Position numbers and translations under genes: made by a program
The notes under the pieces: model-generated
Database searches by the model: none
What the model was told of the DNA's origin: nothing
The model's input: the letters and a program-made list of their open reading frames with translations, nothing else
Source of the DNA: Marinobacter orientalis
GTDB lineage: Bacteria; Pseudomonadota; Gammaproteobacteria; Pseudomonadales; Oleiphilaceae
Direction: 5' to 3'
Length of the DNA: 64,000 nt
NCBI RefSeq assembly: GCF_004792665.1
Contig: NZ_SRZX01000003.1
Coordinates: 62,001 to 126,000, forward strand
Shown here: piece after piece, positions 1 through 8,670 of the stretch
Layout of the letters: each line of letters starts with the position of its first letter
How positions within the stretch are numbered: the stretch's first letter is position 1

Positions 1-284
1 TCCAGTGTTTCGCCGGGTTTCAGCTGTTCGTTGGCAAACGTGGAGAAACGGCCGCCGGGAACCTGTTTGACCGCAATACGCAGCTCCTGATCGCCGACAC
101 TGCGGCAGATCGAATAGGAGCGACGCACTTCCTCCCCATCAAGTTTTGTTCTGACAATCAGGTGCTGGCCCTGTTTGTAGCTGAACGTATCTACCAGATC
201 TTCTGGCAGATCAAAAGCAAGTGATACGGCGTTTCTTGTTTCAGGTCTGACCTCTTTGAGGGTCAGTGGATAGAATTTATTCAT
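1..284 (-). CDS. paaE: Phenylacetyl-CoA epoxidase reductase subunit PaaE, N-terminal part
   Basis: This is the first 94 codons of the reductase subunit of the phenylacetyl-CoA epoxidase; the rest runs off the left edge. In the family, PaaE moves electrons from NADPH through FAD and a C-terminal plant-type [2Fe-2S] domain (not in view) to the di-iron subunit PaaA in the cytoplasm. The visible part is the FAD-binding barrel, with RRSYSIC at residues 54-60 as the flavin-binding RxYS motif. It follows paaD by 13 bp as the last visible gene of paaABCDE. No good ribosome-binding site precedes the ATG, so translation may be coupled to paaD (inference). Confidence 0.9.
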   Translation of the reverse strand, partial: MNKFYPLTLKEVRPETRNAVSLAFDLPEDLVDTFSYKQGQHLIVRTKLDGEEVRRSYSICRSVGDQELRIAVKQVPGGRFSTFANEQLKPGETL

Positions 285-297
285 GATCGTATCGGCT

Positions 298-867
298 CTA
301 GATGCATTTGAAGTAGTCGAAGGGCTCGAGGCATTCCTTGCAACGATAAAGGGCTTTGCAGGCGGTGGATCCGAACTCGCTCACCCGCTCGGTGTCCTTG
401 CTGCCACAGCGGGGACAGGCAATGACTTCCGGTTCCCCAAGCAGGCTCATCTTGCTGGAGCTGCCCTCGGGGGGCGCGATTCCGAACTCCCGGAGCTTCT
501 CTTTGCCTTCGGCCGTGATCCAGTCGGTGGTCCAGGCAGGGGTCAGCACCTGGTTGATTTTCGGATCCCGGAAGCCCGCAGCTCGCAGGGCTTCGGTAAT
601 CAGTTCTTCAATCAACTCGGTAGCCGGGCAGCCGGAGTAGGTCGGGGTTAAATCAATAGACAGCTCTTTACCATCCCACCTTACGGCACGGACGATACCA
701 AGCTCCACGACACTGACTGCCGGCACTTCAGGATCTTTAACCTCTTCGAGAATTGCCCAGATGTCGTCCTCTGTCAGCAGATCGGGGCGGGCGTTCGCCG
801 GCACCCGATCGCTGGCAATCAGGATGTCGACAGCTGACCGGCTGTCTGAATCACCATGTTGTGGCAT
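298..867 (-). CDS. paaD: Phenylacetyl-CoA epoxidase assembly factor PaaD
   Basis: PaaD is a 189-residue member of the MIP18/DUF59 family, thought to help assemble the iron cofactors of the phenylacetyl-CoA epoxidase. The DUF59 part (about residues 30-130) shows DPEVP at 45-49 and SGCPATE at 78-84. The C-terminus carries a zinc-ribbon-like set of cysteines, CPRC at 151-154, C170, CKEC at 176-179 and C188. The ATG at 867 is chosen over an upstream in-frame start because it gives the normal N-terminus; it overlaps the end of paaC by 17 bp, suggesting translational coupling. It lies in the order paaA-B-C-D-E. Confidence 0.93.
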   Translation of the reverse strand: MPQHGDSDSRSAVDILIASDRVPANARPDLLTEDDIWAILEEVKDPEVPAVSVVELGIVRAVRWDGKELSIDLTPTYSGCPATELIEELITEALRAAGFRDPKINQVLTPAWTTDWITAEGKEKLREFGIAPPEGSSSKMSLLGEPEVIACPRCGSKDTERVSEFGSTACKALYRCKECLEPFDYFKCI

Positions 868-1615
868 CGGGATAGGCCCTCTGCAGGAACTGCATTTCTG
901 CCAGAATAAAACCGAGGTGTTCGGTGTGCTCGCCGTGCTTGCCGCCCATATACATCCAGGCATCTTCGGCGCCCGGTGTCAGGGTTGCCTGGGTGAGCAC
1001 CTCGTTGACCATTCCGCGCCAGTCTTTGGCCAGCTGATCGGGGTCCGGGCCAATGCCCGCCTCGGCCATGACACGGTCCGTGTCGTCCGGGGTGATCAGT
1101 TCGCCGGTGAAGCGCCAGAGTATATCCACGGCATCCTGCATGCGCTGGTGGCTCTCTTCAGTGCCATCCCCCAGACGCTTGACCCATTCGGATGACCGGC
1201 GCAGGTGATAGGTCGCCTCTTTCAGAGCCTTGGCGGCAATACCGGCAATACGCTCATCGCTGGATGCGGTCAGGCCTTTGAGTGTGAAATAGTGCCACAC
1301 ATCAAAGAAGAACTGCCGGCCCATGGTGACCGCGTAATCCTCATTGGGCTGCTCGGTGAGCAGCAGGTTGCGGTAATTGTGGGCATCACGGCGGAATGCC
1401 AGCTTGTCCGCATCGCGGCCATCATCAATCAGATCAGCGGCATACTCATACCAGTTGCGGGCCTGCCCGACGAGGTCAAGGGCAACGTTCATCAGTGCCA
1501 TTTCTTCCTCGACTGCCGGGGCTTTGCCGCACAACTCGCACAGGCGCTGACCCAGGATCATGTCGGAATCCGCCAGTCTCAGCAGGTATTCCTGTAGTGC
1601 TTCTGCTTGTGTCAT
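851..1615 (-). CDS. paaC: Phenylacetyl-CoA epoxidase structural subunit PaaC
   Basis: This 254-residue ferritin-like protein is the non-catalytic alpha-helical partner of PaaA in the phenylacetyl-CoA 1,2-epoxidase, which converts phenylacetyl-CoA to its ring-1,2-epoxide with O2. The length matches the roughly 250 residues usual for the family. The sequence is an all-helical four-helix-bundle type rich in acidic and aromatic residues, with the PaaC-like segment RNWYEYAADL near residue 53. It starts at ATG 1615, 8 bases after a clear AAGGAG site, 12 bp downstream of paaB. The di-iron ligands sit in PaaA, not here (family knowledge). Confidence 0.94.
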   Translation of the reverse strand: MTQAEALQEYLLRLADSDMILGQRLCELCGKAPAVEEEMALMNVALDLVGQARNWYEYAADLIDDGRDADKLAFRRDAHNYRNLLLTEQPNEDYAVTMGRQFFFDVWHYFTLKGLTASSDERIAGIAAKALKEATYHLRRSSEWVKRLGDGTEESHQRMQDAVDILWRFTGELITPDDTDRVMAEAGIGPDPDQLAKDWRGMVNEVLTQATLTPGAEDAWMYMGGKHGEHTEHLGFILAEMQFLQRAYPDATTW

Positions 1616-1627
1616 TGGATCCGCTCC

Positions 1628-1909
1628 TTACATGTGTCCGACTTCATCGGGCAGCTCGTAGAAAGAAGCGTGCCGGTAAATCTTGTCTTCCGACGGGTCG
1701 AAAAGTACTTCTTTCTCGTCGGATGCGGAGGCCGTGATGGTGTCGGAGGGGACCACCCATATGCTCACGCCCTCGTTACGGCGTGTGTACAGGTCGCGAG
1801 CGTTTTCCATGGCCATTTCGGCGTCAGCCGCATGCACGCTGCCCACATGTTTGTGGTTCAGGCCGTGCTTGGACCGCACAAAAACTTCGTAAAGGCGCCA
1901 TTCAGACAT
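1628..1909 (-). CDS. paaB: Phenylacetyl-CoA epoxidase subunit PaaB
   Basis: PaaB is a small 93-residue subunit that bridges PaaAC heterodimers in the epoxidase complex. The N-terminus MSEWRLYEVFVRSKHGLNHK is highly typical of the family, which is about 95 residues long. The ATG at 1909 is preceded by GGAGG at a good distance; a longer in-frame reading that begins inside paaA is not supported. It lies 17 bp after paaA and 12 bp before paaC, so the five subunit genes probably share one transcript from the promoter near 3002-3029. Confidence 0.94.
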   Translation of the reverse strand: MSEWRLYEVFVRSKHGLNHKHVGSVHAADAEMAMENARDLYTRRNEGVSIWVVPSDTITASASDEKEVLFDPSEDKIYRHASFYELPDEVGHM

Positions 1910-1926
1910 GTTGTATTCCTCCGATA

Positions 1927-2919
1927 TCAGGCGGCTTGCGCGCGCTGTTTTTGTTTTTTGGCGTAGGCGACGGCCGCTTCGCGGACCCATGCGCCCTCGT
2001 CAATTGCTTTCTTGCGAGTATTGATGCGCTCGCGGTTGCAAGGGCCATTACCCTTGAGAACGTCGTAGAATTCCTGCCAGTCGATCTCACCGAAATCGTA
2101 ATGGCCGGTTTCTTCGTTAAATTTCAGATCCGGGTCCGGCGCTGTGCATCCCAGGAACTCCAACTGCGGAACCGTCTGGTCAATGAACATCTGGCGCAGC
2201 TCGTCGTTGCTCTTGCGCTTGATCTTCCAGGCCATGGACTGCTGAGAGTTGGGGGACTCGTCATCGTGCGGGCCGAACATCATCAGCGAGGGCCACCACA
2301 AACGGTTAATGGCGTCCTGCACCATGGCTTTCTGCTCTTCAGTGCCCTCACGCATCATGTCCAGCAGGATCTGGTAGCCCTGACGCTGGTGGAAGCTTTC
2401 TTCCTTACAGATGCGAACCATGGCGCGGGAGTACGGGCCGTAAGAGGTACGCTGAAGTACAACCTGGTTGACGATAGCGGCTCCATCTACCAGCCAGCCA
2501 ACAGCACCCATATCAGCCCAGTTCAGGGTCGGGTAGTTGAAAATGCTGGAGTATTTGGCCTTGCCCTGGTGCAGCTTCTCGATCTCTTCGTCGCGGTCGG
2601 CACCGAGGGTTTCCATCGCGCTGTACAGATACAGCCCGTGACCCGCTTCGTCCTGGATCTTGGCCATCAGCTGAAGTTTGCGCTTCAGTGTCGGGGCACG
2701 AGTAACCCAGTTGCCTTCCGGCAACATGCCAACCACTTCGGAGTGGGCGTGCTGGGAGATCTGGCGAACCAGGGTCTTGCGGTAGCCTTCAGGCATCCAG
2801 TTCTTGGGTTCGATCTTGGTTTCGGCGTCGACCTTTTCCTGGAACTCGCGCTCTTCAGGCGACATCTCTTCCATGGTCTTCAGGCGCTTGGCGCCGGTTT
2901 CAACGAGCTGGGCGTACAT
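1927..2919 (-). CDS. paaA: Phenylacetyl-CoA epoxidase catalytic di-iron subunit PaaA
   Basis: PaaA is the di-iron monooxygenase subunit that inserts one oxygen atom of O2 into phenylacetyl-CoA. The 330-residue protein shows both four-helix-bundle carboxylate/histidine motifs, DEAGH at 90-94 and EESFH at 173-177, which supply iron ligands in this family. The ATG at 2919 follows a strong GGAGGT at 2925-2930 and is preferred over an in-frame start at 3003 that lies inside the promoter. It is the first gene of paaABCDE and is separated from paaK by about 335 bp of regulatory DNA. Confidence 0.95.
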   Translation of the reverse strand: MYAQLVETGAKRLKTMEEMSPEEREFQEKVDAETKIEPKNWMPEGYRKTLVRQISQHAHSEVVGMLPEGNWVTRAPTLKRKLQLMAKIQDEAGHGLYLYSAMETLGADRDEEIEKLHQGKAKYSSIFNYPTLNWADMGAVGWLVDGAAIVNQVVLQRTSYGPYSRAMVRICKEESFHQRQGYQILLDMMREGTEEQKAMVQDAINRLWWPSLMMFGPHDDESPNSQQSMAWKIKRKSNDELRQMFIDQTVPQLEFLGCTAPDPDLKFNEETGHYDFGEIDWQEFYDVLKGNGPCNRERINTRKKAIDEGAWVREAAVAYAKKQKQRAQAA

Positions 2920-3001
2920 AAAATACCTCCGGATCTGGCTTGTTGTTCTGTTGTCCATGAACATCGGTGCCCTCAAACATGACTTAAGGGCTATTAACTC
3001 C

Positions 3002-3029
3002 ATACTATATGATACTGAATAAATATCAA
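3002..3029 (-). promoter_or_regulatory. Candidate sigma-70 promoter of paaABCDE
   Basis: On the minus strand TTGATA (3024-3029) and TAGTAT (3002-3007) are separated by 16 bp and lie about 80 bp upstream of the paaA ATG. The element contains the heptamer TGATACT (3010-3016, plus strand) that also occurs in the paaF promoter at 9567-9573. An FNR/ANR-like sequence, TGAAT-AAAT-ATCAA (3016-3029, 8 of 10 consensus positions), covers the -35. The promoter assignment is inferred from sequence only. Confidence 0.5.
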
Positions 3030-3254
3030 GAACTGTCTTTGTGTGTCATGTTGCTTTTTTCAGGCTGTCTGATGGCTTTTACAGCGCTGATTTCAATAGT
3101 AAAACAAGTGATACGTAATGAAATTCTATTGAGATTGGTGTCGGAAGAGTAAATTTAAATCGATGTCCAAGACGGACAGGACCGGAAGTCACGAAGTGCC
3201 GGGAAGCCGCAGCCACGTCAGTGGGCCGGCTTCCCGCCAGGCAAGTCCTGTGAC
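3030..3254. other. Intergenic DNA between paaK and paaA
   Basis: This AT-rich stretch holds no convincing gene. It contains a TGATACG sequence at 3109-3115, close to the TGATACT of the two paa promoters, and a dyad just after the paaK stop: GGGAAGCCG at 3201-3209 pairs perfectly with CGGCTTCCC at 3227-3235. The 17-base loop and the absence of a U-run make the dyad a poor rho-independent terminator; it could slow or process the paaK transcript. Upstream activator or repressor sites for paaA are likely here but cannot be assigned. Confidence 0.5.
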
Positions 3255-4565
3255 TTACTTGTTACGGCGGTCAAAAACGCGCTTGGCCTTGCCTTCCGAA
3301 CGCGCCAGGCGGTCGGTTTCCACCACCTCGATACGAGTACTGATACCGATGTAGGACTTGATGTGGTGGGCCAGTTCCTTGGCGGCCCTGGCACGCACCT
3401 CATCATTATCGGAAACGCCGGGTTTGAGTTCGGCACGAATGTCCACGCAGTCCATGTTGCCTTCTTTGTACACTTCAATCTCGTAGTGGGGCGCCAGCGC
3501 TTCGCACTTCAGTACCTGTTCCTCGATCTGGCTGGGGAATACATTCACGCCACGGATAATCAGCATGTCATCACTGCGGCCGGTAATTCTGTCGATCCGG
3601 CGCATGGGCCTTGCGGTGCCCGGCAGCAGGCGGGTGAGATCACGGGTGCGATAGCGCAGAATCGGTAAGGCTACCTTGGTCAGCGACGTGAACACCAGTT
3701 CGCCGTATTCCCCATCGGGCAGTACTTCGCCGGTTTCCGGATTGATAATTTCCGGGTAGAAATGGTCTTCCCAGATGGTGGGGCCATCCTTGGTTTCGAC
3801 GCATTCCATGCCTACGCCAGGACCCATAACCTCGGACAGGCCGTAGATGTCCAGGGCCTGGATGCCGAGCCGCTCTTCGATCTCGGTACGCATGGAGTTG
3901 GTCCAGGGCTCTGCCCCGAAAATGCCCAGACGCAATGGCAGCTTGTGCGGATCAATGCCCTGACGATCCATCTCGTCAGCAATGTTCAGCATATAGGAGG
4001 GCGTTACCATGATGATGTCCGGCTCGAAGTCCTTGATCAGCTGGACCTGCTTCTCGGTCTGGCCACCGGACATGGGGATGACCGTACAGCCAAGGCGCTC
4101 GGCGCCGTAGTGGGCGCCAAGGCCACCGGTGAAAAGACCATAGCCATAGGCAACATGGACCTTGTCACCACGGGAGCCTCCGCCGGCACGAATGGAGCGG
4201 GCTACGATGTCGGCCCAGTTATTGATGTCGCTCTGGGTGTATCCCACCACAGTGGGTTTGCCGGTTGTTCCGCTGGAGGCGTGTACCCGCACCACGTCTG
4301 ACATGGGTGTGGCAAACATGCCAAAGGGGTAGTTGTCGCGCAGGTCCGCCTTGGTGGTGAACGGCACCTTGGCCAGGTCTTCCAGGGAGTTGATGTCCAT
4401 CGGCTTCAGGCCGATTTCGTCAAAGGCGTTGCGGTAAAACGGCACATTGGTGTAGGCGTGAATCAGGCTCCAGCGCAGGCGCTGAAGCTGTTCATGGCGG
4501 AGCTCGTCAATGCTGGCGGTCTCCATCCGGTCAAGTTTGCCAATTTTCTGGAGTGGTAAGCTCAT
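3255..4565 (-). CDS. paaK: Phenylacetate-CoA ligase PaaK
   Basis: PaaK activates phenylacetate with ATP and CoA to phenylacetyl-CoA, the entry step of the pathway, in the cytoplasm. The 436-residue protein is the usual length and shows the adenylate-forming motifs SSGTTGKP at 97-104 and YGLSE at 241-245, followed by the C-terminal swivel domain with RSDDMLIIRGVNVFPSQ. It is the last gene of the paaF-G-H-I-J-K block, 60 bp after paaJ, with an AGGA site before its ATG. Strand and order fit one transcript started at the paaF promoter. Confidence 0.95.
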   Translation of the reverse strand: MSLPLQKIGKLDRMETASIDELRHEQLQRLRWSLIHAYTNVPFYRNAFDEIGLKPMDINSLEDLAKVPFTTKADLRDNYPFGMFATPMSDVVRVHASSGTTGKPTVVGYTQSDINNWADIVARSIRAGGGSRGDKVHVAYGYGLFTGGLGAHYGAERLGCTVIPMSGGQTEKQVQLIKDFEPDIIMVTPSYMLNIADEMDRQGIDPHKLPLRLGIFGAEPWTNSMRTEIEERLGIQALDIYGLSEVMGPGVGMECVETKDGPTIWEDHFYPEIINPETGEVLPDGEYGELVFTSLTKVALPILRYRTRDLTRLLPGTARPMRRIDRITGRSDDMLIIRGVNVFPSQIEEQVLKCEALAPHYEIEVYKEGNMDCVDIRAELKPGVSDNDEVRARAAKELAHHIKSYIGISTRIEVVETDRLARSEGKAKRVFDRRNK

Positions 4566-4625
4566 GATTCTGTCCTGCGTTGTTCTTGTAGGGTGATAGT
4601 CGGTGGTCTGGCCCGGGCGGTGGCG

Positions 4626-5873
4626 TCAGGCCACCGTGTCAGTCCGTTCAATGATGATGGCAATGCCCTGGCCAACGCCGATGCACATGGTGCAGAGGGC
4701 GTACCGGGCTTTCTGGCCAGCGGCATGGCGGCGTTCGAGCTCATTCAGGGCCGCGGTTATCAGGCGGGCGCCGCTCATGCCCAGGGGATGGCCAAGGGCA
4801 ATGGCGCCACCGTTCGGGTTAACATGCTCTGCGTCATCGGGAAGCCCCAGGTCACGGGTGACGGCCAGAGCCTGTGCCGCGAAGGCTTCGTTCAGTTCGA
4901 TAACGTCCATATCGGCAAGCTCAAGACCTGCGGTCGCCAGAACCTTGCGGGTTGCCGGGGCTGGCCCGAAACCCATGATCCGCGGTTCGACGCCCACGGT
5001 TGCCATCGCAACCACGCGAGCTCGTGGCTTGAGATTGTATTGTTTGAGGGCATCTGCTCCAGCCAGAAGAAGGGCACATGCGCCATCGTTGACACCAGAG
5101 GCGTTGCCTGCGGTCACGGTGCCGTTTTCGCGAAAAGGCGTAGGCAGCGTGGCCAGCTTTTCAAGACTGGTCTCGCGGGGATGCTCGTCGGTATCCACCA
5201 CCAGCGGATCCTGCTTGCGGCGGGGGATGGTGACCGGCGTGATTTCGTTGGCCAGCCGTCCCGCCTTCTGGGCGGCGGCGGTGCGCTGTTGACTGCGCAG
5301 GGCGAATGCGTCCTGATCTTCCCGCGAGATACCGAAATCGGCGGCCACGTTTTCTGCCGTCTCCGGCATGGAATCGATACCGTACTGCTTTTTCAGCACC
5401 GGGTTTACAAAGCGCCAGCCGATGGTGGTATCGAAGATCTCCGCCTTGCGGCTGAATGCCGACTCCGCCTTGCCCATCACAAACGGGGCGCGGGACATGG
5501 ATTCCACGCCGCCGGCGATCATCAGCCGGGCCTCACCGGTGCGGATAGCTCTTGCGGCGCTGCCCACGGCATCCATGCCGGAGCCACACAGGCGATTAAT
5601 GGTGCTGCCCGGTACATCAACCGGCAAACCTGCCAGCAGCAGCGACATGCGGGCAACATCCCGGTTGTCTTCGCCGGCCTGGTTGGCGCAGCCATAAAGT
5701 ACGTCGTCGATTTTTGACCAGTCCAGATCCGGGTGGCGTTCGGTCAGGGCCTTGATGGGAATGGCACCCAGGTCGTCCGCACGCACTGCAGAGAGGACAC
5801 CGCCATAGCGGCCGACGGGGGTGCGGATGGCATCGACGATGTAGGCGTCTTTGAGAAGGTTGTCCGCGCTCAT
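4626..5873 (-). CDS. paaJ: 3-oxoadipyl-CoA/3-oxo-5,6-dehydrosuberyl-CoA thiolase PaaJ
   Basis: PaaJ is the thiolase that cleaves 3-oxo-5,6-dehydrosuberyl-CoA and 3-oxoadipyl-CoA, giving acetyl-CoA and succinyl-CoA at the end of phenylacetate breakdown. The 415-residue protein has the acyl-accepting cysteine C96 in RLCGSGMDA, the histidine motif GHPLGMSGAR and the C-terminal CTMCIGVGQG with the second cysteine. It starts at ATG 5873 in a 4-bp ATGA overlap with the end of paaI. PcaF of the beta-ketoadipate pathway is very similar; the paa context decides the name. Confidence 0.93.
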   Translation of the reverse strand: MSADNLLKDAYIVDAIRTPVGRYGGVLSAVRADDLGAIPIKALTERHPDLDWSKIDDVLYGCANQAGEDNRDVARMSLLLAGLPVDVPGSTINRLCGSGMDAVGSAARAIRTGEARLMIAGGVESMSRAPFVMGKAESAFSRKAEIFDTTIGWRFVNPVLKKQYGIDSMPETAENVAADFGISREDQDAFALRSQQRTAAAQKAGRLANEITPVTIPRRKQDPLVVDTDEHPRETSLEKLATLPTPFRENGTVTAGNASGVNDGACALLLAGADALKQYNLKPRARVVAMATVGVEPRIMGFGPAPATRKVLATAGLELADMDVIELNEAFAAQALAVTRDLGLPDDAEHVNPNGGAIALGHPLGMSGARLITAALNELERRHAAGQKARYALCTMCIGVGQGIAIIIERTDTVA

Positions 5874-6316
5874 AAGTTTTCCTCCGAATTGCGTACGGTG
5901 CCGCGAACCTCGTAGGAACGGCCCCGGAAAAGGGCGACCGCACGGCCGTCCTGATTGGTTAATGTGATGTCGTAAACGCCGGTGCGGCCACCCCGGGCCT
6001 GTTCCTCGGCAGTGGCTGTCAGCAGGTCGCCTTCTTTGGCGCCGTACATGTAATCGATGCTGCAGCCAGAGGCGACGGTGGCCCGGTCATAGCTGTTGCA
6101 GGCAAATGCAAAAGCCGAGTCTGCCAGTGTAAACAGATAGCCGCCGTGGCAGGAACCGTGTCCCTGGATCATGTCGCTGGTGACGGTCATGGTGAGAACA
6201 GCTTTACCCGGAGCAACGGATTCTATGTTCATGCCCAGGTTCTGGCTGGCCCTGTCGCGTGCGAACATCTCTTTTGCGCATGCCTCGGCGAGTGTTTGCG
6301 GGTCCATCTCGCTCAT
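5870..6316 (-). CDS. paaI: Hydroxyphenylacetyl-CoA thioesterase PaaI
   Basis: PaaI is a hotdog-fold thioesterase that releases CoA from dead-end ring-hydroxylated phenylacetyl-CoA derivatives, protecting the CoA pool. The 148-residue sequence contains the family signature from HGSCHGGYLFTLADS (53-67), including the catalytic aspartate D66. It overlaps paaH upstream and paaJ downstream by 4 bp each, the tight packing of a translationally coupled operon. Function is assigned from the motif and from position in the cluster. Confidence 0.92.
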   Translation of the reverse strand: MSEMDPQTLAEACAKEMFARDRASQNLGMNIESVAPGKAVLTMTVTSDMIQGHGSCHGGYLFTLADSAFAFACNSYDRATVASGCSIDYMYGAKEGDLLTATAEEQARGGRTGVYDITLTNQDGRAVALFRGRSYEVRGTVRNSEENL

Positions 6317-7830
6317 GAATAAAACCCCTTCTGTGCGAATGCGTTTTTCCGGAGCAGCAGGGCAGGCCGATAGCGATCCTCTGCGTAGCTGTTCTGGATG
6401 TTGGTGAGTACGTTGAACACGTGGCCTGCCCCGAGGCGGTCGCTCCAGCTCAGCGGGCCGTCGGGATAGTTCAGGCCCGCTTTCATGGCCAGGTCGATGT
6501 CCGCGATGGTGGCAACACCATGAAGGGCCGCATCCGCCGCTTCGTTCGCCAGCATGGCAACAGTGCGCATAACGACCAGCCCTGGACGATCAGCGAGCAG
6601 GCTCACGGCAATTCCCGCCTTTTGCAGTAAAGCACAGGCGCAGGAAAACGCTGCTTCTGAGGTCTGGTCTGCGGGCGCCAGGGCAAGCCGGGATGCCTTG
6701 CTGTAGTCGAATGCCAGGTCAAACAGTACCAGGTTGGAGATGCCGTCAGCAGCGGCCCGCTCGGTGGCCATGCGGCCATCGGTCAGGGCCAGCACGGCGT
6801 CGCCAAAGCGAAGCTGGCCGGGGCCGTCGCGCTCGACTATTGTCAGGCCTGACGCTTTCAGGCGCTGGACCAGTGGGGCTGCGGCAGCGGGATTGCCCTC
6901 AACGATAACCACCGTTTCATCGCACCGGTGCTCCGGCTCTGTTTGTGGCTCCGGCTTTTCAGCGCCTTCACCATAGGGGTAAAAGCCCTGGCCGGTCTTG
7001 CGTCCCAGACGCCCCGCTTCCACCAGCTCTTTCTGGATCAGCGACGGCAGAAAGCGCGGGTCCTGATAGTAGGAATTGAATACAGAGTTGGTCACGGCAT
7101 AGTTGACGTCGTGGCCGATCAGGTCGGTCAGCTCGAACGCACCCATGCGGAACTGGCCGGCCTCGCGGATGATGGAGTCCAGCGTTGCCGCGTCGGTGGC
7201 CTTTTCCTGCAGCAAGCGCAGGCTTTCCGCGTAAAACGGGCGGGCGACGCGGTTAACGATAAAGCCGGGAGTGGAGGTGGCGTACACCGGTTTTTTGCCC
7301 CAGGCGGTTGCCGTGGCGTGAACGGTCTCGGCAACAGTTTTGCTGGTGGCCAGACCCATCACCACTTCTACCAGCGCCATCAGGGGTGCCGGATTGAAGA
7401 AGTGCATTCCCACCAGGCGTTCCGGGTTTTTCATTTCAGCGCCGAGGGCGGTGACGGAAATCGATGAGGTATTGGTGGCGAGGATGGTGTCCACGGCACA
7501 CAGCTCTTCCAGGTTTGCCAGCAGCTGGCGCTTGATATCGAGGTCTTCAATGATTGCTTCAATCACCAGCCCGGCATCCGCTACATGTTCAATGCTGGCG
7601 ACCGGCTGGATGCGCCCAATGATGGCATCCAGATCCTGCTGCTGCATTTTGCCCTTGTCGACGCGGCGCTGAAGCTGTCTGGCAATACCGTCGCGCCCGT
7701 TCTCGGCAGCCCCTTTCCTCTGGTCATGCAGGTAAACCTGGTGGCCGGCCTGCGCTGCTACCTGGGCGATGCCGGAGCCCATGGCACCGGCGCCGATGAC
7801 GGCGATGCTGGTTTGCGTATCGATTGCCAT
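6313..7830 (-). CDS. paaH: 3-hydroxyadipyl-CoA dehydrogenase PaaH
   Basis: PaaH oxidises 3-hydroxyadipyl-CoA to 3-oxoadipyl-CoA with NAD+. The 505-residue protein begins with a Rossmann fold whose GAGAMG lies at residues 13-18, continues with a 3HCDH C-terminal domain (HFFNPAPLM and the GFIVNR region, about 140-280), and ends with a second, diverged C-terminal domain (about 400-500). This two-domain tail matches long PaaH proteins. It starts 3 bp after paaG behind an AGGGGA site and overlaps paaI by 4 bp. Confidence 0.94.
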   Translation of the reverse strand: MAIDTQTSIAVIGAGAMGSGIAQVAAQAGHQVYLHDQRKGAAENGRDGIARQLQRRVDKGKMQQQDLDAIIGRIQPVASIEHVADAGLVIEAIIEDLDIKRQLLANLEELCAVDTILATNTSSISVTALGAEMKNPERLVGMHFFNPAPLMALVEVVMGLATSKTVAETVHATATAWGKKPVYATSTPGFIVNRVARPFYAESLRLLQEKATDAATLDSIIREAGQFRMGAFELTDLIGHDVNYAVTNSVFNSYYQDPRFLPSLIQKELVEAGRLGRKTGQGFYPYGEGAEKPEPQTEPEHRCDETVVIVEGNPAAAAPLVQRLKASGLTIVERDGPGQLRFGDAVLALTDGRMATERAAADGISNLVLFDLAFDYSKASRLALAPADQTSEAAFSCACALLQKAGIAVSLLADRPGLVVMRTVAMLANEAADAALHGVATIADIDLAMKAGLNYPDGPLSWSDRLGAGHVFNVLTNIQNSYAEDRYRPALLLRKNAFAQKGFYS

Positions 7831-7833
7831 GAA

Positions 7834-8625
7834 TTATTTCCCCTTGAACGCTGGCGTGCGTTTCTCCATGAAGGCGCCGACGCCTTCGCGGTAATCTTCG
7901 GTTCGCCCGGCCATGCGCTGAAGGTCTCTTTCAAGATTGATCTGCTCTTCAAAGGTATTATTGGCGCTGGCATGCAGAGCACGCTTGATCAGGGCAAGGC
8001 CTTTGGTGGGCTGGGTAGCGAAATGCCGGGCCAGCTTCAGGGTTTCTTCCATGAGCTGCTCGTTATCCACGCAGCGCCAGATCATGCCCCAGTTCTCTGC
8101 CTGTTCAGCGCTGACCTTATCGCCCAGCAGCGCCATACCCTTGGCCCGGGCCATGCCGGCTACACGGGGCAGGATCCAGGTGCCGCCGGAATCGGGTACC
8201 AGGCCCAGTTTGCAGAATGCCTGAACAAAATTGGCGGAGCGCGCCGCCAGCGTGATGTCGCAGGCGAGGGCGATATTGGCACCGGCTCCGGCCGCCACGC
8301 CGTTAACGGCGCAGACAACGGGCATCGGCAGATCCCGCAGGCTCCGCAGCAACGGGTTGTAGTAGTTCTCCAGGGAGGCGCCCAGGTCGGGCACTTCCTG
8401 ATCCGGCGATACACTGCGGTCGGCGAGATCCTGTCCGGCACAAAACCCCCGGCCTGAGCCGGTAATGACCAGCACCCGGACAGAGTCGTCCTTGCGCACA
8501 GTGCTGATGGCCTCGCGCATGCGCTCGTGCATTTCAACATTGAAGCTGTTCAGGTTGTCCGGGCGGTTAAGGGTAAGCAAAGCCACACCCTGATCGATTT
8601 CGAGAAGAATGCTCGGCTGAGTCAT
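7834..8625 (-). CDS. paaG: 1,2-epoxyphenylacetyl-CoA isomerase PaaG
   Basis: PaaG is a crotonase-fold isomerase that turns the unstable ring 1,2-epoxide made by PaaABCE into the oxepin-CoA before ring opening, and also shifts double bonds later in the pathway. The 263-residue sequence has GSGRGFCAGQDL near residue 60 and the oxyanion-hole GAGANIALACDI near 115, with VPDSGGTWILPR after it. It is the usual 262-263 residues long. It lies between paaF (45 bp upstream) and paaH (3 bp downstream), with AGGA before the ATG. Confidence 0.94.
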   Translation of the reverse strand: MTQPSILLEIDQGVALLTLNRPDNLNSFNVEMHERMREAISTVRKDDSVRVLVITGSGRGFCAGQDLADRSVSPDQEVPDLGASLENYYNPLLRSLRDLPMPVVCAVNGVAAGAGANIALACDITLAARSANFVQAFCKLGLVPDSGGTWILPRVAGMARAKGMALLGDKVSAEQAENWGMIWRCVDNEQLMEETLKLARHFATQPTKGLALIKRALHASANNTFEEQINLERDLQRMAGRTEDYREGVGAFMEKRTPAFKGK

Positions 8626-8670
8626 GGCGTTATCCTGTAGATAGAATGATGAATGGCTTTGGGGTTGGGG

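Noticed and set aside
1783..2982. A 399-codon plus-strand open frame opposite paaA and paaB
   Set aside because: It lies antisense to well-supported paaA/paaB, starts inside paaB, and has no family-like motifs or ribosome-binding site. Long antisense frames are usual in GC-rich genes.
3201..3235. Rho-independent terminator after paaK
   Set aside because: The stem is good but the loop is 17 bases and no U-run follows on the minus strand.
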